The position numbers were made by a program, and so were the translations under genes. A DNA stretch of 64,000 nt from Thamnidium elegans (lineage: Eukaryota; Mucoromycota; Mucoromycetes; Mucorales; Mucoraceae): the NCBI GenBank assembly GCA_025201345.1, contig JAIXMG010000022.1:372001-436000 (forward strand), read 5' to 3'. Under the pieces are notes generated by a model. That model ran no database searches and was not told where the DNA came from. It was given only the letters and a program-made list of their open reading frames with translations. Positions 24,339 through 36,583 of the stretch are shown here, one piece after another. Positions within the stretch are counted from its first letter, which is position 1. Each line of letters opens with the position of its first letter.

Positions 24339-25051
24339 ATACACATAATTTCCTTTTTTGTAAACATAGATTATTCATCGTCATCAAAAAAAAAAATTTT
24401 TTTTTTTTTTTTTTAACCGATTTTACTTAAATTTTTCCTCTTTTTTTTCTCTCTCTTTTCTCTTCTTTGCTTTATTTCTTTCTCTTTTTTAACTTTTTTA
24501 AAAAAAGGTCCAACCGCAAAAGAACCGCATTTTACCTTTTTGTTAAAAATAACTCTTTTTTAACTATAAATATCCCCCTTTTTTTTGCTGTTATACTCCT
24601 TCATAAAGTATTTTCAGTTCTCAACTTAACAACTCTTTTTTTATTTCTTCCTTTTATCGGACTGCAAAACCGCTCAGTCCGTCCTTGCCCATCACGGCCT
24701 CAGAAACAAGACTTTTAGACAGTTTATTTGACCGGCGAGGCTTCCCTCCTTGGCTTTCTTGAAACTTACTATTTTCATCAAGTTCATTTTAAATAACAAA
24801 CCCTTTTTAACTATTCTAACTATTCGTTAAGGACTCAAAAAAGAAGAAATCTCTCTCTCTGCCTGTTCCTTTAACCACAAAACACACATTTTTTCTTTTT
24901 TTTGCAAAAAAAAAAAGAAAAAAAAAACTATCTCCCTCTCTCGCACACTATTAACACTTGACCTATCTTTATCACCACCACCCTTTTTTTTTAAAAAAAA
25001 AAAAACCCTACTCTCAAACTCTTTTTATTCCTCTTTACAAGAAAAAAAAAA
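24339..25051 (+). promoter_or_regulatory. ODC upstream region: TATA box and ATG-free pyrimidine-rich leader
   Basis: Between the COQ1 stop and the ODC start there is no ATG on the plus strand in 713 nt, although by base composition several would be expected. TATAAATA at 24565-24572 is a candidate TATA box, which would give a leader of roughly 450 nt. The region is dominated by CT-rich stretches. Long leaders on ornithine decarboxylase mRNAs are known in fungi and animals and serve polyamine control; that this one does so is inference. Confidence 0.5.
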
Positions 25052-26416
25052 ATGCACGCTAATCTCGAAACTGTTGTCCTTAACCCACCTTACGATGTGG
25101 TTGATCTCTTCAAGTCTGTTCCTTCACCTGATGTGAACGTCTATAACAGATCTGTTTCTGAAGTCACTCAACAACGACTTGAATCCATCACTAACCAAAA
25201 ATGGGAATCAGACCAAGAAAACGCCTTTTTCGTAGGTGATTTAGGCGAAGTTTTTCGTCAACATTTACGTTGGAAGTCTTTACTTCCTAGAATCGAACCC
25301 TTTTTTGGTAAGTTTTTCTTTTTTCTTTTTTAAAACTCCCAAATTAATTTTTTTTTTTTCGCAGCTGTAAAATGTAATCCAGATCCTATGATTCTCAAGT
25401 TATTGGCTTCTTTGGGCTGTGGTTTTGATTGCGCCTCCAAGCAAGAAATCCAGCAAGTCCTTGACGTCGGTGTAGAACCACACCGTATCGTCTACGCCAA
25501 TCCCTGTAAACAAGCATCCTTTGTCCGTTATGCCGCGCAACAAAGTGTTAGTCGCATGACATTTGACAACGCAGAAGAACTCTACAAGATCAAAAAGTTC
25601 TACCCTGATGCCGAGCTTATCTTACGTATCTTGACCGACGATTCCTCTTCTCTCTGTCAATTGGGTCTTAAATTCGGTGCTCCTTTGCACACTGTTCAAC
25701 ACTTGTTGGAAACTGCTCAACAACTGGAGTTAAATGTCATTGGTGTTAGTTTCCATGTCGGTAGTGGCTGTCTTGACGAACACGCTTTTACCGATGCTGT
25801 AGAGAGAGCAAGAGTTGTATTTGACCAAGCCACGCTCATGGGTTTCAAGCTTACTCTTCTTGATGTTGGAGGTGGCTTCCCTGGTGCTGATGTAAAAGAC
25901 GGTATTACCTTTGAAAAAGTCGCCGCTGTATTGGGTCCTGCTGTGGACCGTTTATTTCCTGCTGATATTCGCGTGATTGCTGAACCTGGTCGTTATTATG
26001 TTGCTTCCGCTTTCACTATCTGTACCAACATTATCGGTAGAAGAACTGTTACCCTTCCTGTTGTCATGGAAGAGAAGAAGGATGCACCTGAACAGTATAT
26101 GTACTATGTGAACGACGGTATGTATGGTTCTTTCAACTGTATCATCTTTGATCATCAAATTGTTGAACCCAAGGTGTTGATGAAGAATGACGAATTCCTG
26201 TTTGCCCAAGATGTGTGCGAACCTGAATTCGAAAGTAGTGTCTGGGGACCTACTTGTGACTCTATTGATTGTTTAAACAAGTCTACTCGTTTACCTAAGC
26301 TCGAGCCTGGAGACTGGCTCTATTATGAGAACATGGGTGCTTACACTATCTGTGCTGCATCTCAATTCAATGGATTCAAGAAATCAGAAGTTGTTTACAC
26401 AAACACTTTCTGTTAG
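25052..26416 (+). CDS. SPE1: Ornithine decarboxylase
   Basis: PLP enzyme that converts ornithine to putrescine, the committed step of polyamine synthesis. Two exons (25052-25307, 25365-26416) give 435 aa. Motifs in order: the PLP lysine in AVKCNPDPM (the intron splits the Ala codon), FHVGSGC, LLDVGGGFPG, AEPGRYYV (phosphate and pyridine binding), YYVNDGMYGSFNC, and the active-site Cys in WGPTCDSIDCL. The N-terminal stretch is shorter than in budding yeast. Intron 1 is 57 nt with a T-rich acceptor. No antizyme gene is in the window. Confidence 0.97.
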
Positions 26417-28258
26417 TCCTTTTCTCTTATTACCATCAATAATAAAAAAGATTTCTAATTCCCTATATAAATTTCTTTATCAGATCCTAATAATACTAGT
26501 CAACTAGTTCACATCTGTTTTTTTATTTAACACAATCTTCGGATCTATCTGTTACACTACATCAAAAATATTTCCTTGACGATCACAGGCGCGCCTGTCC
26601 TTTTCTCGTTTTAGTTTAATATACAGCATTTTTTTTTTTATATATAAAAAACTAGGCCCCGTTTCGATCCTTCTTTTTTTTTAAAAACAAAAAAAAAATC
26701 AGATAAGACTAGTATAACTGTTTAAGGATAAAATGTACTGATTGAGAGAGAGTTTAACGAGGTAAATACGTTGATGACTCATCAGCATTAAGACAATAGT
26801 GGTATCACCGTCTATAACCTTCTATTAAGGGGTGTCACAGAAACTAAAAAAAAAAAATAAAAAAATAAAAAAATAAAAAAAAAGTACATATTTTTAAAAA
26901 TGAGCTAAACTACCGTCAGACACGTTCATAACAAGTGTTATTTTTTATTTTATATTCGCTAACCACAGCAAAAAAAAAAAAAAAAAAAAATCTTTTAGTT
27001 GATTAAAACAAGTGTACTGTAAAAATAAGCGAGGTGGCTTATGTTTTGGTCTTGAATTCAGGGGTCTCATGCAGAAATCACTCACTTAAACAGAGCCATA
27101 AAGAGAGAGAGAGATATTTTCTTTATGATTTGCTGTACAAAAAAAATACCGCCAAGTGACGGAATTAAAAAAAAAAAAAAAAAAGAAGGAATATAGCGGG
27201 TTTCCCGTGTAAACTTAATTTATCGTTACTTATTTTAATGTTCTTTTTTGAATGCAGTTTCTTGAGGTACTTTTGGACCCGTAACTGCATGCCTTGGCTA
27301 TTTGCGCTAAAAAGAAACGTTCAATCACCATTAAATGCCTTAAAGAACAATTAAATCATTTAACTTTATTTCGATAAAAGGCGCTTTTCCCAGTTTATCA
27401 GCAATAAAAAAATCCCTCTTATTCTCCTTTATAGATGCGGGTTTTTATTATGCATCATAAAAAGAAATATATATTTGTGACTTTAATTCAATGGTCCTAA
27501 CATCATATATAGATCAATTGATTAATTGAAATATTATCTATTTTATAATAGAACCAATCAGCAAAAAAAAAATAGAGAAACAAATAATATATATGTTGCC
27601 ATCAATTGTTATTTAAATATTAGTTATCTAAATTGATTACTTCAAAATTATCCTTTACTCAATTCGTTTAGACATCTAATCAAGATAGCTATCATGTCCT
27701 GCGCAATCGTTTTTTTTTTAAAAAGCTCAAATCTGTTTGTTAAATAAATATAGTAAAAGTATAATCCGATGTTTCAAATTCAAAAACCAGAGCTTGTTCC
27801 AAATATGAACCGACTACAAACAACCTTAGAACACAGATACCGAGTAAATATGTCCCACATATATAATATATAAGACAACTTTATCGTTACTATTATTATA
27901 AGTTTTTTTTTATATCGTATTAGGAAAATATGAGACTGTCTCGTCTTCAGTTAATTTAAGTCAATGCTTTAGTCGCCCACAAAGTACTGGTATTCTTATC
28001 TACCAATTTACAAAAAAAAAAAAAAAAAAAAAAAAAAAACGGAAATTACCAAGCGCATAAGTTCTACCTGTCACTTGAGATCAAGATATATATTTCAACA
28101 AGTGTTCGGCAATAATAACAGTAGCTTATATGTTACTAAATTTCTTTCACAATATAATTATTTTTATAAAATAATAAAAAAAAAATGTTTATTAATTAAT
28201 TAATCTAAAGAGTATGAAAATGTATAAAAAAAAATAATGTTATGGAAATTTGAAACAC
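26417..28258. other. Intergenic region, about 1.8 kb, no gene seen
   Basis: AT-rich DNA between convergent genes (ODC and the H+-ATPase), rich in A/T runs, e.g. an (A7T)n patch near 26848-26883 and an A run of about 27 at 28011-28038. An 8-bp stem (ATGCAGTT / AACTGCAT) lies near 27252-27290. No open frame or RNA gene is supported. Confidence 0.65.
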
Positions 28259-31200
28259 TTAAGCGCCAGAGCTCAATACTTGAGCAGCATGAGAAGTCTA
28301 TATATAAAGTTAGCACTCATATTGATAATTTTTGTTTCCTAATTTTTTTTTTACCTGTACAGAGGAGAAACGACGCATTTCAGTAGGATTCATTGTCTTT
28401 CCAGTCTTACCCAAAACCTTTTGAGCAAAGTTTTGAGGACGTTCCATGGAACGGAGCGATTTTGTTCTGTTGGCATAGTAACGAGCGGAAGAAGTTCCCG
28501 ACACTGCAGAAGCATGACGCGTAGCTGTAACCTTTGCGTCTTCTGCGTTACCGACCTTGGGCTCAAAGATACGTTGCATAGCAAACTTGAGTAAATCCAA
28601 TGGAGCGAACCAAATGAAATTCCAAACCCAAGCAACACCAGCCCCTAATAATAATAAAAAAAACCCATTAGAAAACCTTTTTTTTTCCTCGAAAAAAATA
28701 AAATAACTTACAGTGCCAACCACATCCTTCAATTTGTGTGAAACCCCAATTAGCATAAACCGCAATAAACGTAGCAACCAACTGAGCGATAATAAACGAA
28801 CTAATAAGGAACATGGAAGGACGTTCAGTGAAGAACCAACCACGCGAACGAGTGATAAAGATCAAACCTTGGGAGATGGTTGAAACTTGAAGGTATACAA
28901 TAGAGTGAAGCGCGAAATCGTTGGGGTTATCAAAGTTCCTAAGTCCAAAGTGACGGTTAAAGAAGGTTGTCTTGAGACATACTGCCACAAACGCAACTGT
29001 AGATGCAGTAAGGTAGAGACCGTAAACGATGGCATAAGAGAAAATCTCTCTTAAATTCCAAGAGTTGGGGAAAGGAGAGGGCTTGACTCGATCTTTAGAA
29101 ATAGTCATGATCGTACCGTCATTAAGCATAGCAATAATCAAAACCATAAATGGAGGGAAATCAAATTCGAATGCCCAAATAAGAATAGAGAAGCCGACAA
29201 CAATACGAATCGTAACAGAACAAGTATAGATAGAGTAGTTACGCATACGTTGGAAAATACGACGAGAACCAATAATCGCTTCAACAATGGTAGAGAGACC
29301 GGGTGCGGTCAATACAATATCCGCAGCGGAACGAGCAGCATCAGAGGCATCAGAGACAGCGACACCAACATTGGCCTTGGAAAGAGCAGGAGCATCATTG
29401 ACACCATCACCAGTCATAGCAACCATCAAACCCATATTCTGTAAACGTTCCACGATCTCATACTTGTGTTCAGGATAGACACCAGCAAAGCCATCAGCAT
29501 GAAGAACCATATGATCGACATCGCTATAGCCAGAGCCAGCAGGAGGTCCTTCCTTTAAAGTCTTTGATAAAAACATGTTGTCACCCATACCGAGACGACG
29601 ACCAGTTTCTTTAGCAATAGCCAGTTGATCACCAGTAATCATCTTGACACCAACACCGAGAGCTTGAGCACGATCGATGGTTTCTTTCGTATCAGATCGA
29701 GGAGGGTCATAAATAGGTAAGAGACCCACGAGTTTAAACCCGATACCTTCTGCATCAACTACACCCGACGGGATTTCGTCAATAGCAAGAGCAAGTGCAC
29801 GGAGACCACGACGAGCGAATTCATCAACGTCATCGTTAAGCGCTTGAATTATAGCTTCCGTCTTATCACGAGTACAGAGATCCAAGATCATGTGAGACAT
29901 ACCCTTGGTAACACGATACACTTTACCATCTTCGTTACGTTTGTAAGTAATCTCAGTACGTTTGATAACCGGGTTAAACGGCTTGAACTCCAATTCGGTG
30001 ATACCAGCACGGGCCTGTGTAGGGTCAGGAAGAGAATGCGTAATACAGAAATCAATAGCGTCTTGATTTTCAAGACGAGATGCATAAGAACATAAACGGA
30101 TCACGTCTTCACCATTATACTCGGGACTATAAGTTTTAATCGTAGGTTTATCAACAATAAGCTTATTCAAAGTAAGGGTACCGGTTTTATCAGAACACAA
30201 GATGGTGACAGCTGCCATTTCCTCAATCGCAGTGATACGCGTAACGATGGCCTTATGCTCTGCCAATTGTTTCGCACCAATAGCGAGCGTGACAGACAAG
30301 ACGGTAGGCATGGCAATGGGAATACCACCAATGAGCAACACAAGGATGTTATCGATACCACGTCTATACGCATAACGGAACGCAGCATACTGAACAATAA
30401 TAACCACAACCATAAACAAAGTAATCGTACAAAGACAAAAGTTACCGATCTTGGCAAGAATACTTTGTAAATGGCCAATATCGTCACCGGCATCTCCAAC
30501 AAGTTTTGCAGCACGACCAAAGAAAGTATTTACACCCGTACCGATAACGACTGCTTCCGCTTCACCTTGCTTTACTGTGGATCCAGAGAATACTTCATCG
30601 CCGGCTTCTTTACCTACAGGTAGTGATTCACCAGTAAGCGCTGCTTGATCAATAGAGACATCACCATGTGCCTAATATGAAACATAAAAATAAAAAATTA
30701 ATGCAAGGGTTTCAAAAAAAAAAAAAGCTTTTTTTTGTGCGGAAAATAAAAAAAAAAACTTACAATCAAGAGACGACCATCAGCAGGAATAACATCACCT
30801 AGTTTAATACTAATGATATCACCGGGAACAAGTTCACTAGCTTCTAATGTTTTCCACTGACCATCACGTTTCACTTTACATTCTGGCGCAAGAGCATCCA
30901 TAAGTGCCTTGACAGCATTACCAGCTTGACGTTCTTCGAGGAAACCAATTGTAGCATTTGCAAACAAAAGAATAACGATACCAATGAAATCCGGATAATC
31001 TGGAGGTCGGTTATCACCGTTCGAAAGCGCAATAGCTACAATGGCCGCTGCTTCCATAACCCAAGAAAGCGGGTTCCACATAAATCCCAAGAACATCTTG
31101 ATGGGATTCACTTCTTTTGTTTCTAACTTGTTGGGACCAAATTTTTCAACACGTTTAGCAACTTCTTCTGACGTTAAACCTTCTGGTTGAGTCCTATATA

Positions 31201-31380
31201 AAATGTTAGTTTTTTTTTTTTTTGATAAATGTTTTGAAAAATATATACGTACTGTAAAAGTTGCATAACATCTTGTCGCTCCATAGTAGAGAGATCATAC
31301 TTTTCTTTGTCATAAAGGTCTTCGACCATGATTTGGTGAATGTCACCAGTGACTTTGGGGCGAGGTTGTTCTTCGGCCAT
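28259..31380 (-). CDS. PMA1: Plasma-membrane H+-ATPase, P-type IIIA
   Basis: Electrogenic proton pump that energises nutrient uptake. Six exons: 31253-31380, 30764-31193, 28712-30671, 28355-28644, 28259-28297 and their joins give about 950 residues. Motifs in order: [17 protein letters not shown], the phosphorylated Asp in [45 protein letters not shown], and the M5-M6 region with [14 protein letters not shown] and [12 protein letters not shown]. The C-terminal tail ([19 protein letters not shown]) resembles the regulatory tail of fungal and plant pumps, and the last exon adds 12 residues ([12 protein letters not shown]). The start is MAEEQPRPK. Confidence 0.96.
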
Positions 31381-32168
31381 AGTCAACGAGTCCGTATATT
31401 AGGGGTGATTTAAAAGAGTATAAAGTAAAAATGTATTATATGTGTAAAGATATGAAAGAAATGCAGTTTAAATAAATATGAAAATGCGAAATTAATTGAA
31501 TCACAAAAAAAAAAAAAGATGGTATTTATATTCATCTTTTTTTTAGGTTTTGGTCTTGAAAAATCCGAGCAGGGGGTGTTTTATTTTCCACCCGTCCGTC
31601 GTCTGTACTGGTATAATGAATTTGAAAAAAAAGTAAATCATTTGAAAAGTTAAGAGACAGGTTTCATTTAACTCAATTCAATAACCGCATCCGATATAAG
31701 CATATTTGATTAACCTTCGAAAAGAACCAGTTAAGATGGTTTGAAATGTTTGTAACCGAGTATTTTACGCGCTTATATATTTTTCCTTACTGAATACCCA
31801 TTACCCAGTACCTTTTTTTTTCTTCTCAATTGTATAAATTATTTTCCTTCCTCTACTAAAAGTCGTAGATCAAACTACAATTAAATTTTTTATGCAACTT
31901 TTTTTTTTCGATTTTTTTTTTCCACTAATTGTGTTACACATTTAATTTCAAGTCTGTGCATTTAATCTTTTAGGTTAGTCCTAATTTTTTTTAAAAAAAT
32001 AAACATCCTGTTCTTTATTTTACAAAGTTGCTTGAGTTATCTCTACAAAAAAAAAGCGCAGCAATAAATAAAAAAAACTCTACTGCATGGTTGGTACAAG
32101 CAACCCCCCTTTCTGTCATGCGTTTAAAGCATAAAGACCTCAATACAAATAAAATAACCATTAGAGTT
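31381..32168. other. Upstream region of the H+-ATPase gene
   Basis: Promoter side of PMA1; T- and A-rich, no other gene. A weakly supported frame follows at 32169-32387. Confidence 0.6.
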
Positions 32169-32387
32169 CTATGGTAGTGATGTGATATCAATCAGAGACA
32201 TATGGCGTCCGATTGGTTTATCCAGTGTGGCTTTTGCATTAAAACGGGTAATTAAAAAAGCGATCAAGAAAATGAGTGTACACACGGATAAAAAAAATTT
32301 GTAGCGGATCAATACGCCACGGGTAATACTTTTGTCGAATTGAACAAACAGTACGTCAGTATCGTCATGGCAACTAAAATAGAGCAA
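32169..32387 (-). other. Possible exon of a small membrane protein
   Basis: A 72-codon frame with one hydrophobic span (FFLSVCTLIFLIAFLITRF) and the flank TRFNAKATLDKPIGRH. A TATTTTAG acceptor-like sequence lies just upstream of the Cys-His-Asp stretch, but no first exon could be located. It may be the last exon of a gene or noise. Confidence 0.2.
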
Positions 32388-32688
32388 AGGATTACGTACT
32401 ACAGTTGTTAATAAGATCGTTTAATTCCTTTTCATGTAAAAAAAAAAAGCATGCGTAATTTTTTTTTTACGCACGAGCCGATAACTCTTTTATGCGCATA
32501 AAAAGAAATCTTGCGTGACTCAAGTTGGACAAATACATGTATATAAAAATTATTAACTAAAAGTATAAATACGATTGTATAAAACAGATAGTAGTAGGAC
32601 CCCATTTTATCATTGATTAAATCGACATACTGTTTATTCCATCTTTTTTTTTATTTGAAATCTTTTGCTTTTGTTTTTGTTTTTTTTT

Positions 32689-33767
32689 ATGTTCATGCAA
32701 ACTTATAGTGTTCTTATTAGAGCAACTGTCATCCATAAAGGTACGTGAAAAGTAATATGCCGCACTTTTTTTCTGAACGTGTAAATAGAACGTGCATCAA
32801 GATTTTCTGTTATTGATCTTGAAAACAACAAAAAGCTCTGCTTCTGACAAGATCCTTCATATGAAAATTGAAAAAGTCAGAAGAAAACGTAGAGAAAGAA
32901 AATTTAGATTACGAAGGTAAAATTGCAACTCTCTTGGTAGCTTCTCACCAATCTAAGAAAGTACAAAGCTTAGAAAAGCAAAATATGAACACTTCTGCTC
33001 CAAATTCAAAACCTCTTTACCACCACATTTATAAGAGACTCAATGACTCTGATGCTAGTATTGTATTATCGAAAAACGACATCTCTGTTTCTTCTTCTTC
33101 CATTGGGACCGCCACATCACAACAAGCAAGGAAAGGACATAAACCACGAAAAATGAAGGATATGAGGAATATACAGAACTCTGTTTTGAAATCGTTGAAG
33201 ATCCCAGGATGTATATATATAGTAGGTTCTTTTGATATATCCAGTCTTTTCTATCAGTTCTGACTATCGATTAAAAAGCAAAAAACTAAATCACATATTG
33301 GGTCTCACGTGCATCGCATACTGTAAGTACCATTCATTGGAATACCAATGGGCGCAAGATGCATTCAAAGACCCGATGATTTACTGAATATGTAATCCAC
33401 ATTAGTTATCGGACTTTGCTACGTTCTTCATCGATGCGAGAGCCTTATTACGCTAAGGGTACTTTCACCGATCTTATTGCTGAACCCAACAAGAATGAAT
33501 GAATATATTTTAAATGGGCTTGGCATGAACAACTTGAACCTTATTATTGATTATGTAAAGAAGCTGTTGGAAATTGGCAGAGAGGAGCTACCAATGAATA
33601 TTATTACTTCAGTCACTAGAATTGTTGGTACTTGTGCCACAATCTGTGTGGTTAAGCCTTTATTTTTATTTTATTTCCCGCTTTTCATTTTAAGTGTTGT
33701 GGTCACTGTCAGCTGTCAAAGTCAAAGACTTGTGAGCTTTTTAAAAGGTGTATTCAATATCAATTAG
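32689..33767 (+). pseudogene. Decayed locus of unknown family
   Basis: An ATG at 32689 opens MFMQTYSVLIRATVIHK with a GTACGT donor; after the next acceptor the frame runs ERASRFSVIDLENNKKL and hits a stop. In another frame a 131-codon stretch follows (SEENVEKENLDYEGKIATLL to NIQNSVLKSLKIPGC), and from about 33477 a third (RMNEYILNGLGMNNLNLII, VTRIVGTCATICVVKPLF). These read like pieces of one protein separated by shifts. I do not recognise it. A multi-intron gene with unusual sites is the alternative. Confidence 0.3.
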
Positions 33768-33905
33768 ACCAAGTAAAGAATTAGATAAATAAAACCGTCA
33801 AACCAGTATTGCGTTTTGACTTTTTTTTTCCTTTTTTTTTTTTTCTGTTTCACGATGAAAAATTTATTTATTCTTTTTTTTTTCCTCTTGATCGATTAAA
33901 CCAAG

Positions 33906-35518
33906 ATGCCAACTAAAGAGAATAAAGTATTGGAAAGTGCGAGATTCATTTCAGAGGTACAACAAGTTTCTATATATAAAAAAAAAGATAATTATGAAAT
34001 GTTCCTGAATGATCTAATATGTATATATAAAAAAGAACAGCAAAAATGTCTTCATTCCTAAAGAAAACTTGGACAATGCAGTTCAAACAGTATGTCAAAC
34101 GACAAACTAAAAAACCTTTTCCCGCAGTTAACCTTTACATACATAGATTTTAACCAATATGAAGAAAAGAAGTTATAGTACAAAGACTTGGAACGAACAT
34201 CCATTGCATCCTAAAGTAGCCGATTGTCGTACCGTGGATTGGTGAGTATTTGTTTTTTTTGTTTGATTTTTTTTTTTATTTTTTTTTACTGATTTAATAC
34301 AACCAAAAAAGGATCTTTTTGATTGATTTGCTCAATTTCTCATTCTGGAGCGACCTTGATGTTTCAGATAAAAGTGTACCACACCCTGATCGTTACGCTG
34401 TCACTTATGATGGCGTATCTTATACTGGATACTGGTCATTATGCGCTGCTATTAATCGTGGTAAGTTACGAAAAAAAAAAAGAGTATTATAATCTATAAA
34501 TCTCTAATCCACTTTTTTTTTTTAAAAAAAAAAGCACTTGATAACGGTATCCCAATTACTAACCCTGAGTATTATGGCAGTCAGGCTTCAGATGAAGAAT
34601 TAGCAGAGGTTTTTAAATCTGACACGAAAGAACCTGCACCAATGCTTGCCGAGAGAATTAGAGTGATGAGAGAAGCAGGAAAAGTTTTATGCGAGGTAAC
34701 AAAAACAAAACAGCTCAAACAAAGATAGTTTTAATGAATATATGTCTGTAGAAATTTGATGGATCTTTTATCAACTGTATACTCGAAGCAAATCATTCTG
34801 CAGCCAAACTTTTAGATATTATTATTGATAATTTCGGTTCTTTCAATGATGTTCACGACTTTCACGGAAGAAAAGGTATGCGTTTTTTTTTTAAAAAAAA
34901 AAAGCGATATATTTGATTATTAAAAAAAAACACGATTTAGTCTTTATTTTGAAAAGAGCTCAAATATTGATTGCTGATTTATGGTAAGTAAAAACCAAAT
35001 GAATACACAATTTTAAAATCTAAATATGTTCCTATAGGGCATGTTTTGATGGTGAAAGTTACGGAGAGTTTTATGATATTGATTCAATTACCATGTTTGC
35101 TGATTATAGGTAAACTTTTATACTCTCATAAAAAAAACCCATGTTTTCTTAACTTCTTATCTTTTTATTATTTAGAGTCCCTCAGGTACATATCACTCTG
35201 TAAATATTTGATAAGTTTCACTTGTCTAAAGATATTTTTTTGTAGGCTTTATATCAATTAGGTTTGCTTCGTTATTCTCCAGCTTTGATCAAAAGATTAG
35301 AAAAAAGAGAGTACTTCCCTTCTGGATCAGAAGATGAAGTAGAAATCAGAGGAAATTCCATTTGGGCTGTAGAATTAGCTCGTCAACGAATTGAAGAGAT
35401 TGATCCCAGCCTCAAGATCAATGCTATTTTAATTGATTTTTATATCTGGGACATGGCCAAAGAAATTCAAGATCAAATGACTGTACCAACTCATTGTACT
35501 AGAAGTTGTTTTTACTAG
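33906..35518 (+). CDS. QNG1: Queuosine salvage protein (DUF2419, Qng1 family)
   Basis: Hydrolase that releases queuine from salvaged queuosine 5'-phosphate so that eukaryotic tRNA can be modified. Several short exons. Exon 1 (33906-33956) reads MPTKENKVLESARFISE and exon 2 (from 34036) NSKNVFIPKENLDNAVQ; later blocks are TWNEHPLHPKVADCRTVDW, IFLIDLLNFSFWSD, ISYTGYW-like VSYTGYWSLCAAINRAL, FDGSFINCILEANHSAA, ACFDGESYGEFYDIDSITMF, EVEIRGNSIWAVELARQRIE and the C-terminal end VPTHCTRSCFY. These are family hallmarks, and the C-terminus is complete. The junction after exon 2 is ambiguous. The stop lies only 12 bp before a foldback transposon. Confidence 0.9.
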
Positions 35519-35620
35519 ATTTTTTTTATATACAGTGCGTCCACTCTTAAATCAAACTTGGTGGTACATTTTTTGAAAATAAAATGGAAAAAATTTGAAC
35601 TTTATTTTTACTTTATTTTA

Positions 35621-36066
35621 TTTTTTTTACGTGAAGACGGCTCTGGCAACATTACGAAGGAAGATGGAACTGAAGCTATGGATTTCGAGATTGAAGGCGA
35701 TCCTTACAATTTAAATAAACTGACAGATTTCGAGGAGTACCTGAAAAAAATAAACTTTTGGACGTCAAGATGTCTGAGAACAATAGTATGTGCTATAATT
35801 AATATCATGTTCAAGCCAGACTGTTGTAATCCAAATGTAACAAGACCTTCATAGCTGCCATTATTGTTGAAGACCAGATTATCTAGCATATCTTTTAAAA
35901 CTTTTGGTAATTTGATTTCTCCTTCTACAATGTGTTTTGTTCCATCCAGCACGTTCTATGATCCTTGATTTGGACGATACAACATACGTGAAAGAAAAAC
36001 TGTTTACTACGCCAGAAATCGATGAATTGAAGAAAGAAGCTTCAATGAATATAATATCCAGGAATC
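35621..36066 (+). repeat. Left arm of the long inverted repeat
   Basis: Pairs with 36138-36583. Plus-strand phrases include SGNITKEDGTEAMDFEIEG then LTDFEEYLKK, and later RSMILDLDDTTYVKEKL; between them a minus-strand phrase reads KLPKVLKDMLDNLVF and NGSYEGLVTFGLQQSGLN. These look like pieces of one or more host genes joined in mixed orientation. Confidence 0.85.
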
Positions 36067-36137
36067 TGCAAGACGCATTCGTAAATCTTTCAGGTTGTCA
36101 CAGCTGAAGTGATCAATGTAAACACCAAGCTCTTGCG

Positions 36138-36583
36138 GATTCCTGGATATTATATTCATTGAAGCTTCTTTCTTCAATTCATCGATTTCTGGCGTAGTAA
36201 ACAGTTTTTCTTTCACGTATGTTGTATCGTCCAAATCAAGGATCATAGAACGTGCTGGATGGAACAAAACACATTGTAGAAGGAGAAATCAAATTACCAA
36301 AAGTTTTAAAAGATATGCTAGATAATCTGGTCTTCAACAATAATGGCAGCTATGAAGGTCTTGTTACATTTGGATTACAACAGTCTGGCTTGAACATGAT
36401 ATTAATTATAGCACATACTATTGTTCTCAGACATCTTGACGTCCAAAAGTTTATTTTTTTCAGGTACTCCTCGAAATCTGTCAGTTTATTTAAATTGTAA
36501 GGATCGCCTTCAATCTCGAAATCCATAGCTTCAGTTCCATCTTCCTTCGTAATGTTGCCAGAGCCGTCTTCACGTAAAAAAAA
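36138..36583 (-). repeat. Right arm of the long inverted repeat
   Basis: Inverted copy of 35621-36066. A minus-strand frame crosses from this arm into the loop (RSMILDLDDTTYVKEKL to NPQELGVYIDHFSCDNLKDL), so the loop probably preserves more of the captured gene than the left arm does. Confidence 0.85.

Noticed and set aside
24467..24718. 83-codon frame starting with TTG in the ODC leader
   Set aside because: No ATG, T-rich composition; treated as leader sequence.
27252..27290. Hairpin ATGCAGTT / AACTGCAT as a terminator or small RNA
   Set aside because: Only an 8-bp stem with a long loop; expected by chance in 1.8 kb.
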